A stretch of 64,000 bases of DNA from Rhodobacteraceae bacterium UBA6213 (GTDB lineage Bacteria; Pseudomonadota; Alphaproteobacteria; Rhodobacterales; Rhodobacteraceae), in NCBI GenBank assembly GCA_002421605.1, contig DISJ01000018.1, forward strand, positions 62,001 to 126,000, in the 5' to 3' direction. Under the pieces are notes generated by a model. That model was not told where the DNA came from, ran no database searches, and worked only from the letters and a program-made list of their open reading frames with translations. Every line of letters starts with the position of its first letter. Position 1 is the first letter of the stretch. The position numbers were made by a program, and so were the translations under genes. Below, piece after piece: positions 8,086 to 16,135 of this stretch.

Positions 8086-8617
8086 AGCGAAAGGTTCGCT
8101 ATATGCCAACTGCGCCTGAAATGGTTGAGACAGCTATTCCACGACATTCATGTCCCGCCCAGCATCCGACCAACCTCCGACACGAAGGAGCGGTGCGCTG
8201 ACTTTCGCTGTGGGTGCAAGGCTCCGTCGGCAAGTAGCAGAAGCGGGCGTCGCCTTCCCGCGCTCGCGAGATAAGGGAACCTGCAGCTTGATTGAGGGCA
8301 ACAGGCCATTGAACGGGAAGTGGCTGCTGCCAGGGTGGCGGCGCAATATTTGGGTCAAAGTTAAAGAGTGAAAGGATGGCAACAGGACATGCGACTACAA
8401 TGCTCAAGTAAGATTCGCGTCGTTGGATCGAGCGTCGAATGGCCGGTAACCGAGCCACGGTTTATAGCTTCCGCACGCGGTAAATGCAAAGGGCTTGGGT
8501 TTGATGGAGGACGCAGTTTTCGTGAAGAACAGAGCCAAGGGCGTTGTCATGATACTCAGCGCCCCTCATTATCCTTCAGATAGATTTTAGGCCTAAGGCA
8601 AGAAGCGCGGGGCAGAT
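8086..8617. other. Intergenic stretch before the defence pair; no gene recognised
   Basis: About 530 bases without a convincing coding frame on either strand. The open frames present are short and overlap each other without a ribosome binding site or motif. The promoter for the Gabija-type pair should lie here. I do not see a clear RNA gene, repeat array or terminator. Confidence 0.4.
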
Positions 8618-10675
8618 ATGTATATTAGCAAGATTGAGATTGAAAATTTTCGCGGATTTGGCGAAGAAGAAAATAAGTTTGTGCTTCCACTCTCACCCGG
8701 CCTGACAGCTTTGTTAGGGGAAAATGACGCAGGGAAGACGGCTGTCATCGATGCATTGCGATTCATCTTCGGAACGCGCGATCAGGAATACTACCGCGTT
8801 CAGGATAGCGACTTTCACTGGCCGGCGGGCAGTGCCGAAAGACGAAATGAAATTCGCATTTGCTGTCGGCTGGATGGCCTAAGTCCGAAAGAGCAAGGCG
8901 CGTTCGCCGAGTTCCTGACCTATGTGGATGAGGGCGGCGAGCCTGATGTGGCCTTATATGTCCACTGGACCGCCAAGGACAAAAGCGGTGCCCGCAGTGG
9001 CCGAAGAATGGTCTTTTCGGAGGTCAGGACGGGAAAAAATGGTGATGGCCCGGCACTTGATGTAGAGGCGCGTGAACTGCTGCGCTCCACATACTTGCGG
9101 CCCCTTCGTGATGCCGAGCGTGCCCTGTCTGCAGGACGCGGTTCAAGGCTGTCAGAAATTCTCAAGAGCAACAAGCAGGTCATCGACGTGGGTACAGACT
9201 ATGACCCAAAAACCAACCCCGCACCGAATGTAGCTGACCTCAGCCTTCTTGGGATCGGAGATTATTCGAGTGCATTGATCGGTGAGCATGAGGGCATTCG
9301 TCAGGCGCGGCAAACCCTGAACGAAACCTACCTGAGGCCGCTATCTTTTGCAGGTGATAGCCTCGAAGGCCAAATATCCGTGGGCACGCAAGGCGACCGC
9401 GACGCAAGGCTTCGCCAGCTTCTCGAACGTCTGGAGCTTGAGCTTAGGAGCGGCGCGGCGCCGGAACTGCCTGCCAACCGGGGTCTTGGGTCGAATAACC
9501 TGCTCTTTATGGCGTGCGAGCTTTTGCTGCTTGGTTCGGAATCTATCGGACTGCCGTTATTGCTCATTGAAGAACCTGAGGCACATCTGCATCCGCAAAG
9601 GCAGCTCCGCCTGATGCAGTTCTTGTCCGAACAATCCAGCGGATCTGGAAATAATGGCCTGAACGAAATTCAGATCATTCTGACAACCCACAGCCCTAAC
9701 CTTGCGTCGGCGATTCCGTTGGACAGTCTGGTTCTCATTCATGGAGGCAAAGCCTTCACGCTTGCGCGCGGACACACAGAGCTAAGTCCCGAAGATTACC
9801 GCTTCTTGCAGCGGTTTCTCGACGTAACTAAGGCAAATCTCTTCTTTGCAAGAGGCGTCATGATTGTGGAGGGCGACGCCGAGAACATCTTGCTGCCAAC
9901 ACTTGCGCGGCTGATTGGAAGGGATTTGTCGGCTCATGGCGTCTCAATCGTCAATGTGGGCGGCGTCGGGCTACGACGCTTTGCCAGAATATTTCAGCGC
10001 AAGAATGCCGAAGTCGACGGTCTGATAGCGGTGCCGGTCGCGTGCATCACCGATATGGATGTAATGCCGGATTGCGCCCCTCTCATTGTCGGAAAAACGG
10101 AACCATTCCCGGCCCTTAAAAACCGTCGGTGGCGCACGAAAAGCGACTTCGCTGCTGGTGAGTTGGATACGCGCCGCGAGGCGATCCGGGCGAAAGCGAG
10201 CGGTCAGTTTGTCGAGACGTTCGTTTCCAATGATTGGACCTTAGAGTTTGATCTCGCCCTCCATGGGCTGGCTGAAGAGGTGTGGATTGCCGGAACACTT
10301 GCGCGGCAAGATGAGAAGATTAACGGGCCTGACAAAGACAAAAACATCTTCCGTGTGACTCGCGCGGCCAAGGCAAAGTTCAAGGAAATGCAGGAGGCTT
10401 ACGGCAACGCGGAAGTGTTGGCCTCCCACGTATATTCCCTGTTTACGAACTCCCCGAAGGCATCAAAATCAATCGCTTCTCAGTACCTTTCGGAGATCTT
10501 GGAGTGGAAGGTTGCAAGGGGCACCTACGATGCCGCTACCCTTGCGGCGCTTCTTCCGCCTTACGTCACAGCGGCCGTGCGCTACGCCACCGGGAACGGC
10601 AGAGATGAAGCAGCAAATGGCAAAGGTGAAGGAGAAGCCGCGCCCAACGCAGAAGCTGCAGGTGGCCCGGCGTGA
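8618..10675 (+). CDS. OLD-family ATP-dependent endonuclease, GajA-like (685 aa)
   Basis: N-terminal ABC/SMC-type ATPase with Walker A GENDAGKT at residues 34-41, a late Walker B segment LLLIEEPEAHLHPQ and an H-loop ILTTHSPNLASAIP. The C-terminal half is a TOPRIM domain: MIVEGDAENILLPTLA supplies the catalytic Glu and ACITDMDVMP the DxD acidic pair. This is the two-domain layout of OLD nucleases; class 2 members are defined by a UvrD-type helicase gene beside them and include GajA of the Gabija anti-phage system. At 685 residues it is longer than typical GajA (about 580). Its TGA overlaps the GTG of the helicase gene. Confidence 0.88.
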   Translation: MYISKIEIENFRGFGEEENKFVLPLSPGLTALLGENDAGKTAVIDALRFIFGTRDQEYYRVQDSDFHWPAGSAERRNEIRICCRLDGLSPKEQGAFAEFLTYVDEGGEPDVALYVHWTAKDKSGARSGRRMVFSEVRTGKNGDGPALDVEARELLRSTYLRPLRDAERALSAGRGSRLSEILKSNKQVIDVGTDYDPKTNPAPNVADLSLLGIGDYSSALIGEHEGIRQARQTLNETYLRPLSFAGDSLEGQISVGTQGDRDARLRQLLERLELELRSGAAPELPANRGLGSNNLLFMACELLLLGSESIGLPLLLIEEPEAHLHPQRQLRLMQFLSEQSSGSGNNGLNEIQIILTTHSPNLASAIPLDSLVLIHGGKAFTLARGHTELSPEDYRFLQRFLDVTKANLFFARGVMIVEGDAENILLPTLARLIGRDLSAHGVSIVNVGGVGLRRFARIFQRKNAEVDGLIAVPVACITDMDVMPDCAPLIVGKTEPFPALKNRRWRTKSDFAAGELDTRREAIRAKASGQFVETFVSNDWTLEFDLALHGLAEEVWIAGTLARQDEKINGPDKDKNIFRVTRAAKAKFKEMQEAYGNAEVLASHVYSLFTNSPKASKSIASQYLSEILEWKVARGTYDAATLAALLPPYVTAAVRYATGNGRDEAANGKGEGEAAPNAEAAGGPA

Positions 10676-12669
10676 TCGAGCTACCGGAAGTTAGCGACCA
10701 AGATGTGCAGTGGGCTTGCAACGTCCTCGGGCTGCCTGAAACGGCGTTTTCTGGTCCGGACGGAGCGGACCCGCGCCTCGGCGTGCTGCGAGCAAATGCG
10801 ACCTTGGATGTAGAAGCGTGCCCCGGAAGCGGAAAGACCACGTTGCTCGTCGCAAAGCTGGCAATTCTCGCCCGACATTGGAACACCGCAGAGCGCGGCA
10901 TCTGCGTCCTTTCTCACGCCAATGCCGCGCGGCGCGAAATTGAAAAGAAACTCGGGGCAACCTCCGAAGGGCAACGGCTGCTTTCTTACCCGCATTATGT
11001 GGGCACGATTCACGGCTTCGTGAACGAATACCTCGCCCTGCCTTGGCTGAGATCGAAAGGCATCACGATTGAGGCTGTAGACGACGAAATTTGCCTGAAT
11101 TGGCGATGGAGAAAGCTTCCATTTGCGACGGGGCGAGCGCTTGAAAAAAGACGAGAGAGTGTTCATCGGCTGCGCTACCAGAATTCTGAATTCGATCTTG
11201 GCGAGATCCCTTGGGGAAAGGGTGGAGTGCTTGGCAGGGAGTCCGTAACCTATCAAAACATGCAAAGGGTCTGCCGGGACTCTTATCAAGCTGGACTGTT
11301 CTGCCATGACGAAATGTTCGTTTGGGCATCCGATTTGTTAGACCGGCATCCCGAGGTTAGGCGGCATCTAAGACAGCGTTTCCCGCTGCTTCTGATCGAT
11401 GAAGTGCAGGATAATAGCGAGTCTCAATCCCGATTGCTCCAGCGCATCTTTATGGCGGGCGATCATGCCGTAACGCGCCAGAGATTTGGCGACCAGAACC
11501 AGGCGATCTATGCCTATGAAGGCCAGGATGGAGCGGCTACCGATAGCTTCCCCTTTGAGGATATCAAGCGGACGATTCCGAATAGTTATCGGTTCGGAAA
11601 TAGCGTTGCCGCTCTCGCCAATCCCCTCGGCGTGTCGCCTCATGGCTTGGTTGGACAAGGAGGCGTCGGACGCAGCGGAGAACCAGAACTTGTCGGCCGT
11701 CACGCGATCTTTTTGCTCGATGACGATAGCGCCGAGCGCGTCATCGATGAGTATGTCGCCTACCTCCGGCAGGAGTTTGGAGTGGCTGAGCTAAGTAGCG
11801 GCGACTTTACTGCCGTGGGGGCCGTTCATCGGACCCACAGGAACGACAATCTGCCATTTTCGGTAAAGCACTACTGGCCAGAGTATGATCCAGAGATATC
11901 CGGCGCAGAGCCAAGGCCGAACACTCTGCTCCAGTATTTGGCGGCAGGACGCCGCCTTGCCGAGTTGTCTAGCGAAACAAGCGATCTGGTTGAAAAGCTC
12001 GCCCAAGGACTTCTTAGGCTGGCGCGGCTGATGTCGCCCGAGACCGCGATCGGAACAAGAAAGCGCAACCACCGCTACGTTATGGAACTTCTGGAGAGCA
12101 ACACGGGCGCGCTGGAGACGTATTTGTCCTTAGTCCGAATATTCGCGGTCTCACGGCTAGTTCCAGTGCAGGATAGGTGGGACGCCGAGTACAAGCAGCT
12201 TTTCGAGGAGTTGGGGCGTGTGCTGAGCGCGGCAGATGCGACCCCTGCGGCTGCGAGTGCATTTCTTGCCTGGAGCGAGATCGGCGGCGGCGATCCAGCG
12301 AAAGCAAAACAGAACAACGTCCTTAGGGATGCGACGCAAGAGCCAGCTATTAAAGTGCGTGTTGGATCCATCCACTCGGTCAAGGGGGAGACGCATACTG
12401 CCACACTGGTCTTGGAAACATTCTACTACGCTCACCATCTGAAAGAGTTAAAGCCGTGGCTGCTAGGGCAAAACCAAGGTGGGAACGATCGATCTGATCG
12501 AATAAAGCAGCGTTTGAGGCTGCACTACGTGGCAATGACGAGAGCGGCCAGACTACTTTGCCTTGCCATGCGGGCGGATGCTTTCGACGACGCCGAGATC
12601 GGCCTCCTGCGGGAAATTGGCTGGCGCGTCGCTCGGATCACTCCTAACGGACTCGATTGGGTTGAGTGA
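10672..12669 (+). CDS. UvrD/PcrA-type superfamily 1 helicase, GajB-like (665 aa)
   Basis: Begins with GTG at 10672, overlapping the nuclease stop by four bases (GTGA), so the two are translationally coupled. Superfamily 1A motifs are intact: Walker A ACPGSGKTTLL at residues 49-59, motif Ia VLSHANAARREI, Walker B LLIDEVQDNSESQ, motif V VGSIHSVKGETHTATLVL and motif VI HYVAMTRAARLL. In Gabija, GajB senses DNA ends or nucleotide depletion and activates the GajA nuclease. The protein is longer than the usual GajB (about 500 residues), so the pair may be a distant subtype. Other OLD-helicase systems are possible. Confidence 0.85.
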   Translation: MIELPEVSDQDVQWACNVLGLPETAFSGPDGADPRLGVLRANATLDVEACPGSGKTTLLVAKLAILARHWNTAERGICVLSHANAARREIEKKLGATSEGQRLLSYPHYVGTIHGFVNEYLALPWLRSKGITIEAVDDEICLNWRWRKLPFATGRALEKRRESVHRLRYQNSEFDLGEIPWGKGGVLGRESVTYQNMQRVCRDSYQAGLFCHDEMFVWASDLLDRHPEVRRHLRQRFPLLLIDEVQDNSESQSRLLQRIFMAGDHAVTRQRFGDQNQAIYAYEGQDGAATDSFPFEDIKRTIPNSYRFGNSVAALANPLGVSPHGLVGQGGVGRSGEPELVGRHAIFLLDDDSAERVIDEYVAYLRQEFGVAELSSGDFTAVGAVHRTHRNDNLPFSVKHYWPEYDPEISGAEPRPNTLLQYLAAGRRLAELSSETSDLVEKLAQGLLRLARLMSPETAIGTRKRNHRYVMELLESNTGALETYLSLVRIFAVSRLVPVQDRWDAEYKQLFEELGRVLSAADATPAAASAFLAWSEIGGGDPAKAKQNNVLRDATQEPAIKVRVGSIHSVKGETHTATLVLETFYYAHHLKELKPWLLGQNQGGNDRSDRIKQRLRLHYVAMTRAARLLCLAMRADAFDDAEIGLLREIGWRVARITPNGLDWVE

Positions 12670-13016
12670 TGGGTTCTGGTCCCCGGATCGTCAACCTGAC
12701 TGCGCAGATCTTGGGGCCACGGGCGTTTACCTTCTCCTGCGAATATCCGTCCAGTGACCAATGTCCGGATTGGTGAAGTTGCAGCGCAGCATCGGGCCTT
12801 GTCGTGAATGTCTCTTCAGGGCCGGTCGCGATCATGGTCCAGCGAGGCAATGGGATTGGCACCTCAACGCTACCTCAACCCGCATACGCCGTTTTGGCGC
12901 GGTTGGTGACGGTGAAAGCAGGTCAATGTCGGGTGTCGCCGGAATGGGAAGTGCGCGAAATCAAAGGCTTGACGTGCAAGTGACTGAAATCCATAAGCTA
13001 TTGGAATCGCTAGAAC
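12670..13016. other. Non-coding stretch between helicase and attachment site
   Basis: About 350 bases up to the tRNA fragment. A minus-strand frame at 12,644-12,862 overlaps the helicase end and has no recognisable motif. No terminator with a T-run is obvious directly after the helicase. The stretch probably represents the right end of the island. Confidence 0.4.
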
Positions 13017-13066
13017 TTAGGCTCATAACCTGAAGGCCGCAGGTTCAAATCCTGCCCCCGCAACCA
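13017..13066 (+). repeat. 3' half of a CAT-anticodon tRNA (probable initiator tRNA-Met): putative attachment site
   Basis: The sequence contains an anticodon arm with loop CTCATAA flanked by TTAGG and CCTGA, a full T arm (GCAGG-TTCAAAT-CCTGC), the acceptor 3' strand CCCCGCA, discriminator A and CCA. No partner TGCGGGG or CGCGGGG and no D arm lie upstream, so this is not a complete tRNA. A3' strand CCCCGCA with A at position 72 is the mark of initiator tRNA. Integrases often target the 3' half of a tRNA gene and leave this copy at one end of the element. Confidence 0.7.
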
Positions 13067-13095
13067 CTTTTACCAAATATATCAAGAAGTTACGA

Positions 13096-13118
13096 GCCGT
13101 CCGCAAGGGCGGCTTTTT
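13096..13118 (+). terminator. Rho-independent terminator after the tRNA fragment
   Basis: GCCGTCC and GGGCGGC form a 7-base stem around a GCAA loop and are followed by five T residues. It sits 30 bases after the tRNA 3' end, which fits the natural downstream flank of a tRNA gene and supports the view that the chromosome side of the junction begins at the tRNA fragment. Confidence 0.75.
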
Positions 13119-13186
13119 GCTTGCGCATTTTGTGTCAACGCCATGTCAACGTTTTACGAGTGGCATGGAGCCCGGCTGCGAACCCC

Positions 13187-14284
13187 TCAGATCACAAGCT
13201 CATAGCTCGTGCTGCGGCCACCAGCTTCCCCTTTGCGAAGAAGCCCCAGATCCAGCAATGCCGCGATGTCGCGGTTCGCAGTGTCTTGTGAGCATTTCGC
13301 TATGGTCGCCCACTTGGACGATGTCATCTTGCCGTTGAGCCCGTCAAGCAGTCGGTTCAGGATCTTGATCTGGCGTTCGTTCAGCGCCAGCGTGGCAGCG
13401 CGTTCCCAGAACTGGGCCTTGGCGATGACTGCTGCCAGGACACCATCGGCGCCGTGGATTGCCCGGCCAAGGCAGGCGAGGAACCAAGTCAGCCAATCTG
13501 TCACATCCGTTGCGCCCTTCTGGGTGCGCTCCAGCTCATCATAATAGTCTGACCGCTCGATCCGGATCTGCGCCGACATGCTGTAGAACCGCTGCGGGCT
13601 GGCCTCGGATCGCGCGAGCGCAAGATCGGCAATGGCGCGGGCGATGCGGCCGTTGCCATCCTCGAACGGGTGGATCGTCACGAACCACAGATGCGCCAGA
13701 GCCGCCTTGATCACCGGATCGGTGGAAAGGGGTGCGTTGAACCATGTCAGGAAAGCGTCCATTTCTGCCGCGACCTTGTTGGCCGGAGGAGCCGCGAAGT
13801 GGACGCGCTCTCGGTCGAATGGTCCTGACACCACCTGCATGGGCCCCGTGCTGTCGTCGCGCCAATCCCCGACGCGAATGCGTGTCATGCCGCTGCGCCC
13901 GGTGGGGAACAGGGCGGCATGCCAGCCGAACAGACGCTCCGCCGTCAGGGGTGCGGTGTAGTTTCTGGTCGCATCCAGCATCACCTCGACGATGCCCTCG
14001 ACATTGCGGCCGGTCGGGGGCAGGGCACCGATATCGATGCCAAGGCGTCGTGCTAGGGAAGACCGCACTTGTGTGGCGTCCAGCGCCTCGCCTTCGATCT
14101 CGCTGGTTTTGAGCACATCCTGCGTGAGTGTCTGCAGCACCGCTTCCTCGCGTAGCTTGAAGCCCAAGGACTCCATCCGGCCGATCAGTCGACCCTGCTC
14201 GTGCCGCACTGCCGCCAGCGGTGTCGCGATGCTGCCATCGCGCCAGGTCAGTGTCGGCCAGTCTGGCCTCTCCCAGATGTACAT
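13187..14284 (-). CDS. Fic family protein with DUF4172-type N-terminus, class II (365 aa)
   Basis: Start ATG at 14284 is preceded by GGAG; an earlier in-frame ATG at 14338 lacks one. The Fic catalytic motif HPFEDGNGR lies at residues 205-213, complete with His, the acidic residue and Arg. Upstream, T60-SEI-E64-G65 matches the inhibitory helix motif (S/T)xxxE(G/N) of class II Fic proteins, whose Glu blocks productive ATP binding. A C-terminal winged-helix (about 310-365, KWATIAKCSQDTANRDIAAL) suggests DNA binding or autoregulation. Fic enzymes transfer AMP, or other nucleotide groups, to target proteins. No antitoxin gene is needed because inhibition is internal. The target is unknown. Confidence 0.9.
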   Translation of the reverse strand: MYIWERPDWPTLTWRDGSIATPLAAVRHEQGRLIGRMESLGFKLREEAVLQTLTQDVLKTSEIEGEALDATQVRSSLARRLGIDIGALPPTGRNVEGIVEVMLDATRNYTAPLTAERLFGWHAALFPTGRSGMTRIRVGDWRDDSTGPMQVVSGPFDRERVHFAAPPANKVAAEMDAFLTWFNAPLSTDPVIKAALAHLWFVTIHPFEDGNGRIARAIADLALARSEASPQRFYSMSAQIRIERSDYYDELERTQKGATDVTDWLTWFLACLGRAIHGADGVLAAVIAKAQFWERAATLALNERQIKILNRLLDGLNGKMTSSKWATIAKCSQDTANRDIAALLDLGLLRKGEAGGRSTSYELVI

Positions 14285-14494
14285 CGTAAACTCCGCGCCA
14301 GATGCGGCGATTGTATATCCTATTCGCCGCATCCGCAAGGTTTAACGCCGCAACATGTGCGGAGATTGGCGCGACTATTCTCCGCGCGAAGGCGTTGAGC
14401 AACTGGCCCGCTTGATCGGAAGCCATCGCTGGCTAAAAATGGCATTGAACTCATTCATCCGAATTCCCTCAACCATTTCCATCTGTGGTGCCAC

Positions 14495-15238
14495 ATGTAC
14501 ATGGATCAGCGCACTTCGAACGTTCATCGTCTTTTGGCTGATCATGTTCGCAGTCCCTCCCTCCGTCACATTCGTGATCCGCATTTTCTGACGAAGCTTG
14601 CCTTGAAGATCGTCAAGTCCCTCGATTCTGACGGGTCTGTATGGCGCAAGTGGGAGGGTCCGCGCGACACTGTCATTTCCTCAGCTTTGGACTGCTGGAT
14701 ACCAAATGACGATATGCTGGCGTTCTTGAACACCTTGCCCGGTCAACCACTGACAATGACAGATCTTGAGCAGCGCATGCGGCACCTGATTGAGGTTGAA
14801 TACATCGCATCACCCGAACCAGACCTGCAGGCAGAGTGCCTCGAGATCTATCAAGCCGAAAAATCTGCAGGCACCGAGATGCCCGCCATTATCGGCAGGC
14901 TGTCTGCGTACGTTGCGGCCCAATGGCAGCGCTTGAAGGACGCGCGGCGAAAAGAGGAAGAAGATCGGCTTGAAGCAGCGAGGTTGGAGCGCGAACGACG
15001 CTTGCTGTCCTACGGCGACTGCCCTTGGACACAGATCAAAGGTTCAAAGTGCTTCTATTGCCGCAAGAACGGCCGAGTATTTCAGCTCAAACCGAATTCG
15101 GACAAAAGCTGGAACATGTATCGGGTGTTCGCTGTGGACGACAGCGAGGTTGGAGAGATGATCGGCCGCTATCGGACGCGTGCTGATGCGAATAAAGTCG
15201 TGGCAAAGGCGGCCTATGAGCCGGAGCCTTGGCGTTAG
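14495..15238 (+). CDS. Hypothetical protein with coiled coil and Cys pair (247 aa)
   Basis: A single open frame starting MYMDQRTSNVHRL (second ATG at 14501). Residues about 135-170 form a highly charged helix or coiled coil (QRLKDARRKEEEDRLEAARL). Then comes KCFYCRKNGRVFQLKPNSDK, a CxxC segment like half a zinc ribbon or an arm-type DNA-binding fold, followed by FAVDDSEVGEMIGRYRTRAD. I do not recognise the family. It stands alone between the Fic gene and the integrase remnant, so it is probably element cargo. Confidence 0.55.
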   Translation: MYMDQRTSNVHRLLADHVRSPSLRHIRDPHFLTKLALKIVKSLDSDGSVWRKWEGPRDTVISSALDCWIPNDDMLAFLNTLPGQPLTMTDLEQRMRHLIEVEYIASPEPDLQAECLEIYQAEKSAGTEMPAIIGRLSAYVAAQWQRLKDARRKEEEDRLEAARLERERRLLSYGDCPWTQIKGSKCFYCRKNGRVFQLKPNSDKSWNMYRVFAVDDSEVGEMIGRYRTRADANKVVAKAAYEPEPWR

Positions 15239-15263
15239 GTACCGAGTGCACCGACATCTGCCA

Positions 15264-15862
15264 TTACTGACAGGCCCGTGCTTGATCGCGCAGGACGGCG
15301 TAATCGCTCATCATCTGGATCACGACGGCACCCTCTGGCAATGCCTCTATCTCGATATCGCGCGCCTTGGTTGCATAATCGGCGAGCGCAGCCGTGACGG
15401 CTTGCCAGCCGGCCAGTGCCGTTGCAAGAGACGGGTACGGCTATCCAAATCGGTCTTGATGCCTTCGGCAGTCAGAAGACGATCTGCGGCGTGCCCGTAC
15501 CACGTTTCTAACCGCTCAGCGCTACCTTCAACCCCCTTTGAAAGCTCGCGAATGTGGGCAAATCGACTGCCATCCCCCGGATCGTCACCCCAGCGGCCAA
15601 TCCAATCGTTGTAGCGTACCCCCGCTAACGCCACGATCTGCCGATCAGTGAGGCGAACGGCTTCTGACCGGAATCCCTGCCACTCCAACTGAAGGTTAGC
15701 ATACGCCTCAGCAAAGAGAGCCTTGGCGACCACCAGGTCACGCGTCCCTAGTGATCGCTTGATCTCAGCTGTTGGGTAGTGCTGGCGCAGGTCCGCGGGC
15801 ATTCGGACGCGCAGGTAGTAGGTGCTTCCAATCAGCGTCGGACTTGGCATTCTGAGGCCCAT
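15264..15862 (-). pseudogene. Truncated, frameshifted tyrosine integrase (DUF6538 N-terminus only)
   Basis: The start gives MGLRMPSPTLIGSTYYLRVR, then ADLRQHYPTAEIKRSLGTRD, typical of the DUF6538 N-terminal domain of alphaproteobacterial integrases. The first frame runs through RLETWYGHAADRLLTAEGIK and LLQR and then loses similarity; shifting frame at about 15,427 restores an integrase-like helix with ALAGWQAVTAALADYATKAR and ends at a TAA at 15,264. There is no catalytic domain (no R...HxxR...Y). The gene lies 80 bases from the 3' end of tRNA-Thr, the place expected for an integrase of an element that used this tRNA. It is a dead remnant. Confidence 0.75.
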
Positions 15863-15881
15863 GTGTACCACACTTGTGTAC
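15863..15881. repeat. GTGTAC inverted repeat upstream of the integrase remnant
   Basis: GTGTAC, seven bases, GTGTAC. Since GTGTAC is close to its own complement (GTACAC), the pair forms an almost palindromic site. It lies directly before the remnant's start codon and near the tRNA 3' end. It could be an integrase promoter operator or arm site. Confidence 0.3.
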
Positions 15882-15941
15882 AAGCGAGCGGTCTCCAAGT
15901 CTCTGATAGCAACTATCTTTTTGTATTGTAAGGGAAAAAGA

Positions 15942-16016
<75 letters not shown>

Positions 16017-16135
16017 GCTGGAAGGCCGCGCGGGCCGTGGGCGCGGATTTAGACGCAATCGGGGGGGGGCGCAAGCGCAATTTGCATGGTTGGCCGGGGC
16101 GGCGCAAACCGCCCCGACTGTGTTGTTCTCATCCC

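Noticed and set aside
12644..12862. Small minus-strand frame after the helicase
   Set aside because: No known motif, no ribosome binding site, overlaps the helicase end.
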